From Diospyros lotus (lineage: Eukaryota > Streptophyta > Magnoliopsida > Ericales > Ebenaceae), in contig NC_068338.1 of the NCBI RefSeq assembly GCF_014633365.1, positions 9,620,616 through 9,684,615 on the forward strand: DNA of 64,000 nt, in the 5' to 3' direction. A program made the position numbers and the translations under genes. Under the pieces are notes generated by a model. The model was not told where the DNA came from and ran no database searches. It saw only the letters and a program-made list of their open reading frames with translations. Shown piece after piece: positions 11,093-22,411 of the stretch (the first letter of the stretch is position 1; every line of letters starts with the position of its first letter).

Positions 11093-13700
11093 TGTAATAC
11101 CCGGTATTACATGGTATTGAGAATAAATAATTTTAATTAATTTGAAAGGACCTCGGGTGGTCCTGGAAGCCCAATGGTCGGTTTCGAGGAAATTAATTAA
11201 TAAAATTATCGAATTGACGGCTGGGAGTGCCTCGGAACTTGGATGTCCAGGGAAGAGGGCAAGGGATTGATGAGCATCTCGGGATGAAGATAAATGGCAC
11301 TGAAAGCAGTCCGATTGGGAATAATTTTTGAAATAAATTTTATATAAGCCTGAGTGGGTGCCAATACCGAATAGTCAGAGGGGACCTCCTGGAAGCTGAG
11401 GGGACCCTAGGGGTGGTTCGATTTTCTGAGTAAGGCAACCCTTAAGTGTTTTCGAGACGAATAAAGGTCCCGTGTAGGCACAGGGACGAGGTTGGTATTC
11501 CCATGTAGCGGTCAGCTATTAATTTTTGATAAATCGAGATGTGGCGTGGCTTGATGATAATTTAATTAAGCCTTGGAGGGTCAAAGTGTTATTATTAAAA
11601 GTCTCAAGTGTAAATAAAATTCCTTAAGTGGGATTAATGATGTTAAAGGGGGTTAATGTGCAATTATATATACATATATAGATATGTGGCGCTCTGCTCA
11701 TATTTCAAAATTTGAAACCAAATCAGAGGGGGAAAGAGAGCTCATGAGAGAGCTATGGCCGAGAGCAATAGAGTGAGAAATCGTGAGGGAGAGAGATTCG
11801 GATCAAGGGAGCTATGGTCGAAGAGTGAGAGATAGAGAGTGTGAGAGAGAGTTGAAGGCCAACCGGCCATGGCAGCCACTACCATGGCCGACGAAGAAGA
11901 GCAGCAACCATGGAGGTTCTGCGTCTTACAAGGGCTAACGAAGGGCTAAAAGCGGCTGGAGGTGGCAGCAAGGGTCGACGGAAGCCGTCTTGGCCGACCG
12001 GCGGTGCTGCTGTCGGCTGGAGCAGCAGTGGCTGCGCGCATGGGAGGTCGACCATGGCAGTTGCAGCACCGGAGGCACGCAAAGAGGCCGGTCAGGGGGC
12101 AGCACGGTGCGACCAGCAAGGCCGTGGGTGGCAGAGCCGGCATTAGGAGGCGCCGGCAATGGCTGAAATGGCCATGGACAATGGGGCTAGTGCGCAGGTT
12201 GGTGAGGAAGAAGACAGCGCACGCGGGAAGCCGAGGAAGGAGAAGAATAAAAGGGAAAAGAAAAAAAATGGAAAAGAAAAATAAAATAAAAGAAATAATG
12301 GAAAATCTGAAAATTTGAGGAAAAATAGGAGAAAATCCCGAAAAATTCCAGAAAAAGTGGGGAAAGTTTTGGAAATTAAATTGGGGCTTGTGGAGCGTGT
12401 CGGAAGCTCGAAAATGAGATTTTGGGCGCAAATGGCAGCTCGGGAGGCAATGCCAACGTGGATGATTAATCGATTTTCTCTTCTAGATTAACTGAGGTGA
12501 GTTAATTAATTCTTTTTAAAATATTTATTTTATGTGAAATATTAAATAGTGTAGGGTAGTTAATTGTTGGATTAAACCCTGGGTCGGGGTTGTTTGGAAA
12601 TTATTAAACGGCTGATGTATGCCGTGGTTGGTTGTATGGAGATAGTGTTGATGGTGATTTTGCGATGTGTGACGAAATTGAGGGCATTGGGTTAATGCTG
12701 AATTTTAATGGAGTTGGGTTTTGTGTGTTTGCTTCTAGGTTCGACCGAGAAAGCGGTGATCCTAAAAGAGCTTGGAGTTCGGGCTAGCGTTCTCGCCGAG
12801 GCAGGGATGAGGCTTCGAGCCAGGTAAGGGACGGCCCCATGTGGAGGTGGCCTTGCAAGTTGGTAAATGTGTTTGATAATGTATTTATGTTGCATTGGCA
12901 TGTAGTGATTATATCTTGTGTGATGCAAGACCTAGTGGACCGATGGCCATATGGAGGACTAGTGTGGTGGGGGCTGATAGGTTGATGTCTCAAACCTTAG
13001 TGGGTTGTGAGGATGAGTGGACCTAGCCTCATTTGCATGCATTTGGCATACATAAACATTGTTATATTCATATTTACATGCATTGCACCCTTACTGAGTC
13101 TTTATGACTCATGAGGTTTTACCTCATATGTAGATGATGCAAGTCCAGATGCAAGCAGGGATGGTGCTGGGAGGCTGTTGGGAAAATTAGCTTGTTGCCT
13201 GAGATGTGTTGTTGTGTATCTCCTGAATTTGTTTTTGTGTATTCATGTAATTGAATGTAAACGATATTGAGCATTAGATGTATTTAATTGTTGAAATCAT
13301 CGTAGTGTGATAAATGATTGTGAGATTGTTCATTGTATATGGCTTAGTTGGAGAAGCCAAGTTTCGGACCGAGTAAAGATCAGCAAGGTATGTGCTCATA
13401 AATCCCCAATACTCAGCGAAGTGTTTGTATGCTAGCTTTGTGCCTGGGTCGTCTCTGGCTTGCCATGGGGCGAGCTGAAGAGAGGTGTAGCTCACTCGGG
13501 TTTCGGGTCTTGGTCCGCTGGATTTTTCTTGTTTGAGTTGGGACCAATTCCTGAGTGGAGCGAAGGGAAGGACGAAGCCTAGTTCCCACCTAGGACGTTT
13601 CCTGTTGAAACATAGTCCAACCCTTCAGTTGTGCTTTGTCGGGTGAGTAATTCGGTCGATTATTTACCGGTGGCGCTCGTAAGTGGGAACGGGTCTTGCA
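11093..13700 (+). mobile_element. Solo LTR, Tekay-type, plus orientation, 2.6 kb
   Basis: Starts TGTAATACCCGGTATTACAT and runs parallel to the solo LTR at 25139-27735 over its full length, including the GGTTCGACCG…GGCGGTGATCCTA block near 12738. It ends in GGGTC followed by TTGCATTTC. The expected last bases GTTACA and the right target duplication seem to be lost in a small deletion of about 10 bp. It splits an exon of the antisense gene. Its plus orientation and lack of adjoining PBS show it is not an LTR of the surrounding element. Confidence 0.75.
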
Positions 13701-15428
13701 TTTCTTCATTAGTTCTCCTTTTTAAGAGGCCAGGCCTTGAGCCTCCATCCCCTAGGATCATTAGGTTCCTCTTCTCTTTCAAGGGTTTAGGTAGCGGGTT
13801 GTACTATCTCACAGCTCGTAGGTCCAAATATAAAGATCTCCCGCCAAAAGGTAAGGTAAAGGGGAAGTCCAATGTAGGGGCGTATAAGGCATGGTGGTTT
13901 TTTGCCTCTTGCATTTCTCTTCACGAGCTCACGAGCTACGACTTCGTTCAATGTCCCAGTAAGCGAGCTCATATCCTTGTCTTTCATGCTTTTCCCTTCT
14001 TTTGACTAACTGCTTTCTTTTTCAGATACCTCTGGTGAAAAGCCCAGTTTGACCAAGGACGAGGTTGAGCTGTTCGAGAGTGTTGCGGCTCTAAAGACGG
14101 ACGCCGACGACATCGAGCCTTCTGACGACCTGCTTCGCAAGTTCGGGCTCGCCCCCTCCCTTAACGTAAAGGAGATAGACAAGAAGAGGATAGGGGTCTG
14201 GGGGAGGAAGGACGTTAAGTCCGCCCTTGAACAGATTGACTTGGGTGCGAGCTCGGACGAAGGTGATCGAGAAGAACAGGCCGGTTCATCGATGCCAAAG
14301 ACGGTAAAACTGAAGTACGCCCTGCACGGTAGGCTGGCGGCGACCTCTGCTGCAACTCCTTCAACTCTGACCTCGCAGGCTCGGGTGGATGCGCCCGGGT
14401 TTGAAGGGTCCATAGTACCTGCGACCGATCCTCCGGTGATTCCATCTGCTCTACCCGCCCCAGAGACAGTCATGACCCACGACCCCGAGGTGGTTGTGGC
14501 CATACTTGCTCGTGGGAAGGCTCGGGCCGAAGGTCGAACTACCTCAGCTTCTGGGAGTAAGAGGAAGGCTCCATCGACTTCGTCTCCTACTACAAGGAGC
14601 CAAGCCGAGAAGAAGAAAAAGGCTGCCACTCCTCCGGACTCTGCGGCCTAAGAGGTTTCTGCAGGGGGAGTATACTTTGACCTTTTTTTGGACAACCTGA
14701 ACCGAGTCCTTGGGAATTCTGCCCAGGCCTTGGAGAGGGAGAGTGTCACAGGAGAGAGACTCCCACTCTTTTTTGCTCGTCATGGCCTCTTGGTAAGCTT
14801 TCCTTGTTTTTCATATCTTCGCTGTTCCTTTTGTTTGCAAGTTTACACGTTTTGTTTTGCCTTTCATTTTGTCCTCAGCTGCGTCAAACAAGCAGATGAG
14901 CTCTCTGTCCTCCTGAAGGAGAAGGAGAGGCTTGCGACTCTCGCAAGGGACCTCAAGGAGGATAAGAAGAAGTTACAAGATAGCCTCTTCTATCTGACGG
15001 AGGAGACCTGGAAGATGTGGAGTCACCAGGAGGGGCTTGTGGACCGCGTCCGGGTGGCCGAGGAGGCTAAGAGGGAAGCTGAGGATGAGCTTTTTAAGGA
15101 GAAATCCATGTATGTCGAGGCCTTTTCTAGTTATAACGTGAAGCTTAAGAAAGCTTCGGAGGAGCTAGAGGAAAGCAGGAAGGCACAGAGGTCGGCCGAG
15201 GAGTGAGCTGAAGCTGTTGCTCGCGAGCTGGAAAAGTTCAAGGAGGAGCTCATGCGGAAAGAAATCGAGGTTGGAGCTCGGGTGACCCGAGAGCGCGAAG
15301 AGGTTGCCTCAGAAAATTCAATCGAGTTTCTGTATTCTTTGTGGACAGTTCACCTCGAGCTAGACGTCTCTTTCTTTGGTGATGATGCCGTGGAAGAGTT
15401 CGCAAGGTATGCAGCCGAGCAGCTGAAG

Positions 15429-15530
15429 GAGAGGCTGCTGGAACTTCCATTCAGCCTAATCAGACCGAGGTAGCTAAAGGAGAGGTTGCTGGGACTTCCA
15501 CTCAGCCTGATCAGACCGAAGCTACCCCTC
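15429..15530 (+). repeat. Two-copy 51-bp tandem repeat in the antisense ORF
   Basis: GGAGAGGCTGCTGGAACTTC… (15429-15479) is repeated with a few changes at 15480-15530. In one frame both copies read GE-AGTS-QP-QTE. The open frame entering from upstream is a different one, so a small frameshift lies just before the repeat. Confidence 0.75.
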
Positions 15531-16126
15531 TTACTCAAGATGCTGCCGGCCTTCCTCATGAAACCGTGGCTCCCCCCTCTAGCTAAGGTTTTTCTCCCCC
15601 CTTTTTTTTGTATGACATTTATGTTTCAATGAAACCCCAATGCTTTTGTATCTCTTTGGTTTTTTCTTTGAGCTCAGATTTGGTCGAACTTTTGGGTCTT
15701 GGTAGCTCAAGTCTCGGCAGGTCGGGCTGACTTATCGAGTAGAGATGTTAGTCGTGTCGGAGCGGGCTTTGAATTGGCTTTGGGTCATTGTTTCGAAATT
15801 TCTGCCCTGTGAGCTTGTTATCGATTGTTCGAAGACTCGTCAAGGAGCTCGCACCTCGCAACGTTTCGGATATTAGCCCAGCCCAACGCTCAACCTCGCA
15901 TGCCCCAGCTCGTAGTTCATCAGGTGATCTGGGAGCTAAGGTTTAATTCGCCGGCGACCTATCCTTTGCTTTGCGAAGTTGGACCGTCGTCTTGGGACTC
16001 GCCATATCCTTGGGAACAACTTTTGGACTCCGGGAATAGTCAACGGACTCGATAACGAGGGCTACCATTACGACCCCGCTTTTCATGGTTTTGACCGTGC
16101 GTCCCCCTGTGTTCCAGGAAGGGGCT

Positions 16127-16134
16127 TATAAATA
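16127..16134 (+). promoter_or_regulatory. Second antisense TATA box
   Basis: TATAAATA on the plus strand in GGGGCTTATAAATACCCCAT. A fold-back sequence starts about 90 bp downstream and an AATAAA follows at 16511, which outlines a short transcription unit of roughly 400 nt antisense to the Tat element. Confidence 0.4.
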
Positions 16135-16220
16135 CCCCATTTGTTTTCAAGCTATCAAGGCATGTTTATTCTGGGTTGCTTAGTGGAATGTTCTTGCAGG
16201 CGTGAGGCTATTCGCTGTAC

Positions 16221-16331
16221 TCCGATATTTCAACTGCGACCAAGCGGTCCGGCAATCTTCTTCTTCCTTTTCTGTCGAATGTGGGACGAAGAAGATTGCC
16301 AGCCGCTCGGTCAAAGCTGAAGATTGTTGGA
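16221..16331 (+). ncRNA. Fold-back (stem-loop) sequence, possible hairpin RNA
   Basis: Arms 16238-16263 and 16288-16312 are near-perfect inverted repeats (GACC-AGCGG…GGCAATCTTCTTC) with a 24-nt loop. Weaker complementarity extends outward to about 16221 and 16331. The fold-back lies between a TATA box and an AATAAA on the same strand. The shape resembles a miRNA-type or siRNA-producing precursor, but an inverted duplication inside a transposon would look the same. Function is inferred only. Confidence 0.4.
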
Positions 16332-16510
16332 TCGTGCGGCTAAAGCTTGAAGACTACTGGGCCTCTTGGGGTCCGGCAAACTGTGTCTTTTTCTTGCTTT
16401 CAGGGGAGGCCAGAGATCATTGTGGACTCTGGTTATCCTCTAGTTTGTTTAGGCTTCATTCTTTCATGTTGTAGTTCGGTAGAAAATTCTTGTATCAGAG
16501 ACCTTCTTGT

Positions 16511-16516
16511 AATAAA
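16511..16516 (+). terminator. Polyadenylation signal of the short antisense unit
   Basis: AATAAA in CTTGTAATAAAAAGATG, about 380 bp after the TATA box at 16127. It is a common hexamer in AT-rich DNA, so it counts only because of its position. Confidence 0.3.
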
Positions 16517-16862
16517 AAGATGTTCGCTTTGAATTAATCCTATGATCTTAAAGAGTTTCTCAGAACGATTGTTCTTTAATAATAAATCTTTGATTGTAGG
16601 TCGCAGGTTGCTTGTCTCGAAAGCTTTGCCTAGTTGAGTAGCATGTCGTGAATAAACTTTAGACACTTTAATCAGTTTGCCGAGAGGATAAATGATCTGC
16701 TGTTGAAATAACTTATAAAACCAAAACGAGCTGTTGCAAACATAGAGAGAGAGAGAGTTGTATCGCGGCTTGGCCGAATCATACTCCTGTATAGACCATT
16801 CCACGATCTCGGCTAACGGGTTGCGGCTCGAGACGAGCTTCCTATAATATATTTCCGCGGAA

Positions 16863-17044
16863 AAGTTGAAGACATAGCCAAGATACATGTCCAGGTAGGT
16901 CGCGGAGCGACCTCAGCTAACACATCAGGGCTCTTCCATAAGTTTTTCCATGGAAGTTGAAGACCCAACCAAGATATATGTCCAGGTAGGTCGCATAGCG
17001 GCCTCAGCTAACATACCATGGTTCTTCCGTGGTTGGCTTGAGGA
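16863..17044. repeat. Diverged 91-bp tandem repeat in the Tat 3' region
   Basis: AAGTTGAAGACATAGCCAAG… (16863-16953) is followed by AAGTTGAAGACCCAACCAAG… (16954-17044). Both contain GTCCAGGTAGGTCGC…CCTCAGCTAAC and a CTTCC-TGG end. Weaker copies of the CCAGGTAGG…CCTCAGCTAGC motif continue to about 17280. Confidence 0.7.
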
Positions 17045-17433
17045 GGGGGGGGGGGCAGGTAGACCGCAGATCATGACCGTATTGGGGATGAAAGGGGTCT
17101 CAGCTAGTGATCCCTTCGCTCGAGATGGAAGTGGTTTCCCAGGTAGGCGCCAAACCGTGACATTGGGTCAAGAAGAATGGGCCTCAGCTAGCAAAACACG
17201 ACCTGGGGGAAGACCAAGAGGAATGCTCAGATAAGCCACAAACCATAGCCCGTCGACTGGGATGAATGGGCCCCAGCTCGCAAACCATGGTTTTTACCCT
17301 TCCCCAAAAAATGTTAAGATGTTGTGGTGGAGAACAAACAACAAAGTGCAGTAAAACTGATTAGGCAAAAATTTATTAATCTCAATCGAGCTTAAAGAAT
17401 TGTAACATGAAACATAGGCAAAAATAAACACTT

Positions 17434-19613
17434 TTACTGATAGTAGGGGCGGAGGTGCTCCGCGTTCCAGGCTCGCGGGAGGACAGCCCCGTCCATGTTA
17501 GCTAGATGGTACGCCCCGTTGCCCAAGTCTTTGTGGATGACAAAGGGTCCTTCCCAGTTTGGGCTAAGCGTGCCGTCACTGGCTTTCCGAGCTGCGGGAA
17601 GTATTAAGTGCAGTACGCGATCTCCAACTTTATAATGCCTGACCCGAACTTGTCTGTTATAGTAACGCGCTACCCTTTGTTGGTATACAACGATCTTTAA
17701 ACGAGCTATGTCTCTTGCTTCCTCCAGTAGGTCCAAATTTACAGCTAGCAGTTCGTGATTCCCTTCTGGGTTGAAGGTGGCTCTTCGCTGGCTTGTCAAC
17801 TCGTATTCTGCTGGGATCATAGCTTCGGATCCATAGGCCAACGAAAAAGGAGTCTCCCCTGTGCTGGTGCGAGTTGTCGTCCGATATGCCCAGAGCACTG
17901 TTTGCAGTTCGTCTGCCCAAGCACCTTTCCTATTCTCCAACTTCGTCTTTAGGGCGTGCTTGATGATCTTGTTAACTGCCTCTACTTCCCGTTCGCTTGG
18001 GGATGGTCTATGGCCGTGAAGCTCTTCTGAATGCCTAGTGACTCGCAAAACCGAATGAACTGCTTGCTGGTGAATTGAGTCCCGTTATCCGTAATTATCT
18101 GTTGTGGGACCCCAAACCTGCAAATGATATTATCCCAGATGAATTTTTGTACCTTGGAGGTGGAGATTTCGGCGAGTTCTTTCGCTTCGGCCCACTTGGT
18201 AAAGTAATCTACCGCCACGATAGCATGCTTGCAGTTGCCTCGAGCCGTTGGGAGCGGCCCGATCAGGTCCATGCCCCAAAAAGCAAATAGCCACGGGCTG
18301 CTCATCTGTTGGAGGTAGATCGGAGGGGCTCGCGGGATTTTAGCAAACCGTTGGCACTTTTTACACTTCTTCACCAGCTCTATCGCATCCTGTTTCATCG
18401 TGGGCCAATAGAATCCCTGTCGAAGTGCTTTCTGGGCTAGTGACAGAGCCCCAGCGTGGTTGCCGCAATGTCCAGCATGTATTTCCTCCAGCACGGTCCG
18501 ACAATCAGGGCCCTCGATACACCTTAACAGTGGAGCTGTGAATCCTAGCTTATATAACACCTCATCGTAGATATAGTAGCGGACAGCTCGAGCTCGCAGT
18601 CTGCGCGCTTCGAGTTTGTCCATTGGCAGCTTTCCACCCTGTAGATACTTCAGAATAGGACTCATCCATGAACCCTGGGGCGCGTCAATCACCATCGTCT
18701 CAGCCGATTGTTCCGTGCTAGGGGCGGCTAGAAATTCCACCGGTATAGCCCCTAGGAACTCTGTATCTCGCGTAGTTGCCAGTTGAGCTAGTGCGTCCGC
18801 ATGGGAATTTTGAGAACGGGGAATCTGGGGTACCTCGAATTTTGGGAGAAGGGCCAGAAGCTCGCGCACTTTGAGCAGGTATGTCGCCATCTTTGCACCT
18901 TTCGCTTGATATTCCCCTCGTATTTGATTAACGACCAGTTGGGAGTCGCTGAAGATTACAACTGCTTCGGCTCTTACCTCCTTTGCCAGGCGTAGCCCCG
19001 CGAGCAATGCCTCGTACTCGGCCTCATTGTTGGTAGCTGGGAAACTGAATCGTAGGGCACAGAGGATCCTGTGGCCCTTCAGGCTGATTAACATAACTCC
19101 AGCCCCAGCTCCTTGATCGTTTGACGATCCGTCAACATATAACTCCCAAGACGGTCCTTCCGAGGCTTCTTCTCCCACTTGGGCTGGTCCAGTGAATTCA
19201 ACAATGAAATCCACGAGTGCTTGTCCTTTGATAACCGTCCTTGGTTTGTATTCCAAGTCGAACTGAGCGAGCTCGATCTCCCATTTCAGCAGGCGACCTG
19301 AAGTGTCTGGTTTCTGCAAAATCTGCTTCAGGGGGTACTTGGTCAGAACATCGATCTGATGGGCTTGGAAATAGGGACGCAACTTCCTCGATGCTGCAAC
19401 TAGGCAGTATGCGAGCTTCTCCATCGGTGTGTACCTTGTTTTCGCGTCCACCAACCTCTTGCTGACGTAGAAGACGGGGTATTGCACCCTTTCTTCCTCC
19501 CGAACCAATGCTGCGCTAAGAGCGTGCTCTGACACTCCCAGGTAGACGACCAATTTTTCCCTATCCTTAGGTTTTGAAAATAACGGCGCTTGCCCCATGT
19601 ACGCCTTCAACTG
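17434..19613 (-). pseudogene. Tat pol 3' half: RNase H, second RNase H (aRNH) and integrase
   Basis: Frame from 19610 to 17982 (542 aa), continuing in another frame to the stop at 17434. The Ty3-type RNase H comes first (residues ~25-110) but its active-site positions look degenerate (VVYLGVSEHAL). A second RNase H follows at ~170-305 with LYVDGSSNDQGAG, NNEAEYEALLAG, FSDSQLV and SHADAL, the archaeal-like aRNH typical of Tat. Integrase has an HHCC finger (GHCGNH…CKKCQ), DYFTKW and TDNGTQF. A one-base deletion near 17989 shifts the frame just before the catalytic Glu (…QANGK to REVEAVN). The C-terminal part ends HLRPYYQ. A stop at about 19611-19613 separates it from RT. Confidence 0.88.
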
Positions 19614-20887
19614 CTAGAAGGCGAGCTCGCATTCTTCACTCCAATTGAAGCCTTGGGCCTTCCTTAACGTATTGAAGAAAGGAATACACTTGTCAGTCGC
19701 CTTGGAGATAAACCGGTTCAGGGCAGCGACCTGACTGGTAAGGCTCTACACATCCTTCATCTTTGTGGGAGATCTCATATCCAGCAAGGCCTTTATTTTT
19801 TCCGGGTTGGCCTCAATGCCTTTATTGTTGACCATGAATCCTAAGAATTTCCCAAAAGCCACTCCAAAAGGGCACTTCAGTGGATTTAGTTTCATGTGGT
19901 AGCTCTTGAGGATCTCGAACATTTCTCCTAAATCGCGAACATGATCTGCGACCTGCTCAGATTTAACCAGCATATCGTCGACATATACCTCCATTGTTTT
20001 CCTGATCTGTGCTTCGAACATCGTATTCACGAGCCTCTGGTAGGTGGCCCCAGCATTCTTCAGTCCGAACGGCATAACTTTGTAGCAGTACAGCCCACGA
20101 TCAGTGATAAATGACGTGTGCTCCTCTTCTCTAGGATTCATGGGGATCTGGTTGTATCCCGAGTAGGCATCCATGAAAATGAGGAGCTGGTGCCCTGCTG
20201 TTGCATCCACGAGCTGGTCAATCCTGGGAAGGGGAAAGTTGTCTTTCGGGCAAGCCTTATTCAGGTCGGTGAAGTCGATGCAGGTCCTCCATTTTCTATT
20301 CTTTTTCTTCACCAGGACTGGATTGACTACCCAGACTGGGTACTGGGCTTCTCTGATGAATCCATTGTCCAGGAGCTTATCCACCTCCTCCTTAAGGGTG
20401 GCATAACGCTCTGGAGTCATTGGCCTCCTCTTCTACCGCACTGGTCTGTAGCTGGGGTCCACGTTGAGCCTGTGCGACATGACCTCCGGGGCTATGCCTA
20501 CCATATCTTCATGGTTCCATGCAAACACATCTAGGTTAGCTTTAAGGAATTCAACCAATTGACACTTTACCTCAGGGGCCAGATTCTTTTTGAGCTTCAG
20601 ACACCTTTCAGCATCTACTTCGCTGGTTGGGACCTTTTCAAGTTCTTCCACCGGGCCAGAGGCCTTATCACAATCCACTTCTCGGGGATCTAGGTCATAG
20701 TTTACCCCGCTCTGACCTGAAGGTCGCTGAGTTCCGTCTGCGACCACGTTCACTTTCTTTCCTTTGGCCCCCATTTTGACCGCGTCCTCATAGCAGCGTC
20801 TCCCGAGGTGTTGTTCTCCCTGCATGCATCCTGTTCCATTGTTGGTCGGGAACTTGACGGTCAGAGCCCTAGTTGAGGTGACCATGT
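19614..20887 (-). pseudogene. Tat pol: linker and reverse transcriptase
   Basis: From the protease-RT linker (TRALTVKFPT, GEQHLGRRCY, near 20870-20800) through RT. The main frame 20420-19746 shows CIDFTDLNKACPKD, FMDAYSGYNQI, MPFGLKNAGATYQR and the catalytic YVDD at residues 146-149 (near 19975). In-frame stops sit at 20430-20432, about 19746 and about 19611. Flanking residues fit the family on both sides, so these are point mutations rather than domain ends. The upstream frame runs without a stop into the foreign 2.1-kb insertion. Reverse transcription would use this domain inside virus-like particles; this copy cannot make the intact enzyme. Confidence 0.88.
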
Positions 20888-21085
20888 AATTGATGTAAAA
20901 AAATGCAATATTTGTTATGTTTTTATTACCTCCTAATCCATTTGATCGACTTAAAATCTCCAGAATTGCTTGTTGCAGCCCAAAAGAAGGAAAAGAGATG
21001 AAAGAATGACTCATACTCTCCAAAAGCATGATTGAAAGAGGAATAAAAAGTCAAGAAATAAAGGTGTCCTAATGAAAGTCAAAGC

Positions 21086-21761
21086 CATTCGAATAAGTCT
21101 TTAAAGGTATTCAAATATGGAGCAAAACAGAAGAGAGCTGCTCAAACATTCGAATAAATCATTCAGACATTCGAATATGCAAGATATCGGGTATGTATTC
21201 AGATGAGCTTGGCCTAATTCGAATAAGAAGTAACAAAAATCAAGATCTCTAGATTGTGCATATTCGAATGAAATCCAAGTCATTCGAATGAGCCGAGCAT
21301 GAGGAGAAATTCGGATGAGCATATCGTTTGGAAGCAGTGAAGACATATTCGAATGAAATCCAAGTCATTCGAATGAGCCGAGCATGAGGAGAAATTCGGA
21401 TGAGCATATCGTTTGGAAGCAGTGAAGACATATTCGAATGAAATCCAAGTCATTCGAATGAAGTTGAAGAAGAAAGGAAATCTATTCGAATGAAGGCTGA
21501 GTAATTCGAATGAGAAGCAACCCAAGGAACTCCATATTCGAATGCTCTCCAGGACATCCGAATGCAATGAAGAAGTCAAGAGAAAAATTAGAAATTCATT
21601 CGAATAAAAGTACTGTTGCATTCGAATGACTGAGAAAATCGCCGTGTAAGGAACAGTAAAGCATGAAATTCATTCGAATAGGACTAAAATTCATTCGAAT
21701 GAGCCGATCAGCCAAAAGAAACTCAGCAAGCATTCGAATGTCTCTGCTAGTCATTCGAATG
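21086..21761. repeat. Array of paired NATTCGAATN palindromes
   Basis: About twenty copies of the palindrome CATTCGAATG or one-to-two-base variants lie in 676 bp. They come as pairs whose starts are 20-22 bp apart: 21147/21168, 21261/21281, 21346/21366, 21431/21451, 21483/21503, 21535/21555, 21597/21619, 21671/21692, 21731/21752, plus diverged pairs at 21086/21108 and 21196/21216. Spacers within and between pairs are unrelated, except inside the 85-bp tandem part. Confidence 0.85.
21261..21460. repeat. 85-bp tandem repeat, 2.4 copies
   Basis: Units start at 21261, 21346 and 21431 (TATTCGAATGAAATCCAAGT…). The first two are identical as read and the third stops after about 30 bp. Identity this high means a recent duplication inside the palindrome array. 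Confidence 0.9.
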
Positions 21762-22411
21762 AGCAGCCGAACAAAAATTCTGACATGCGCAAATACATGC
21801 GGTGGCTCTAAGGTAAATTCAACCAACTTTTTGAACAACTTTTCAACAAATGGTCCCCACTTCCATGCGCCATAAGCTTAAAAAGGGACCAACATTCTTT
21901 GGAATCGGAGGTTGGCAGGTGCAGAAGATACTAAGAAAAACAATACAAGAAAGAAGAAGATCATTTTGAAAGCAGAGATTTTTTCCTTTCCTTTTGTCTG
22001 TTTCTCCTATTTTTGTTCTTGTTTGTATCTCTTTCTTTGCGAATAGCACTTCAGTTACACTAGTTGTTCTTGCTAATTCTGAGCTCTGTATTACAAGTTC
22101 ATTTTAATTTCTGCTTCAAGTTGTAGTTCGTTTCAGTAATTAATACAACAGTAGTTTACCAAGTTCTTATTTGTTGTCTCAGTTATTTCCTTTACGAATC
22201 GTGTATTCATCTGTAGAGATTAGTTTTAGTCGTGCACTTCCTATGAAGATGTGTGGCTAATTCGATTCTTGGGTTAAGGCAAAGATGGTTCCCAAAGCCA
22301 CTGATGAATCAATATAATAGAACTCCATATGTCAAAGTAACAAAAGCAAAAGCAGTTTGGGAAATATTATTAACGAAAACCTCAGGCTTGGATTGGTTCG
22401 TACGCCTAACC

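Larger units (their letters stand above)
10834..15586 (+). pseudogene. Antisense accessory gene (aORF) of the Tat element, split and decayed
   Basis: A multi-exon plus-strand ORF opposite to gag-pol. Predicted parts are a 5' UTR intron 10509-10833, exon 10834-11092 joined to 13701-13958 (split by a solo LTR), intron 13959-14035, exon 14036-14792, intron 14793-14878 and exon 14879-15586. All introns fit GT…AG. The segment GSGLYYLTARRSKYKDL resembles the plant 'putative gypsy type transposon' domain (Transposase_28, PF04195, from memory). The 14879 exon is rich in K, E, L and R (KEKERLATLARDLKED) and looks like a coiled coil. In-frame stops occur near 14649 and 15204 (TGA where CGA would read on), with a likely frameshift near 15430. 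Antisense ORFs are known for Tat elements; their role is not established. Confidence 0.6.
15587..17433. other. 3' non-coding part of the Tat element
   Basis: Lies between the antisense gene end and the integrase stop. A likely polyadenylation region for the antisense gene is at 15620-15650 (TTCAATGAAACC…). The rest holds a second plus-strand TATA/hairpin/AATAAA unit and a diverged tandem repeat. No protein that I recognise is encoded. A 90-residue frame at 16202-16474 has no familiar domain. Confidence 0.55.

Noticed and set aside
21086..21761. CRISPR-like array (short repeats with spacers)
   Set aside because: The repeat is a 10-bp palindrome in paired arrangement, there is no leader or cas gene, and the context is a plant transposon.
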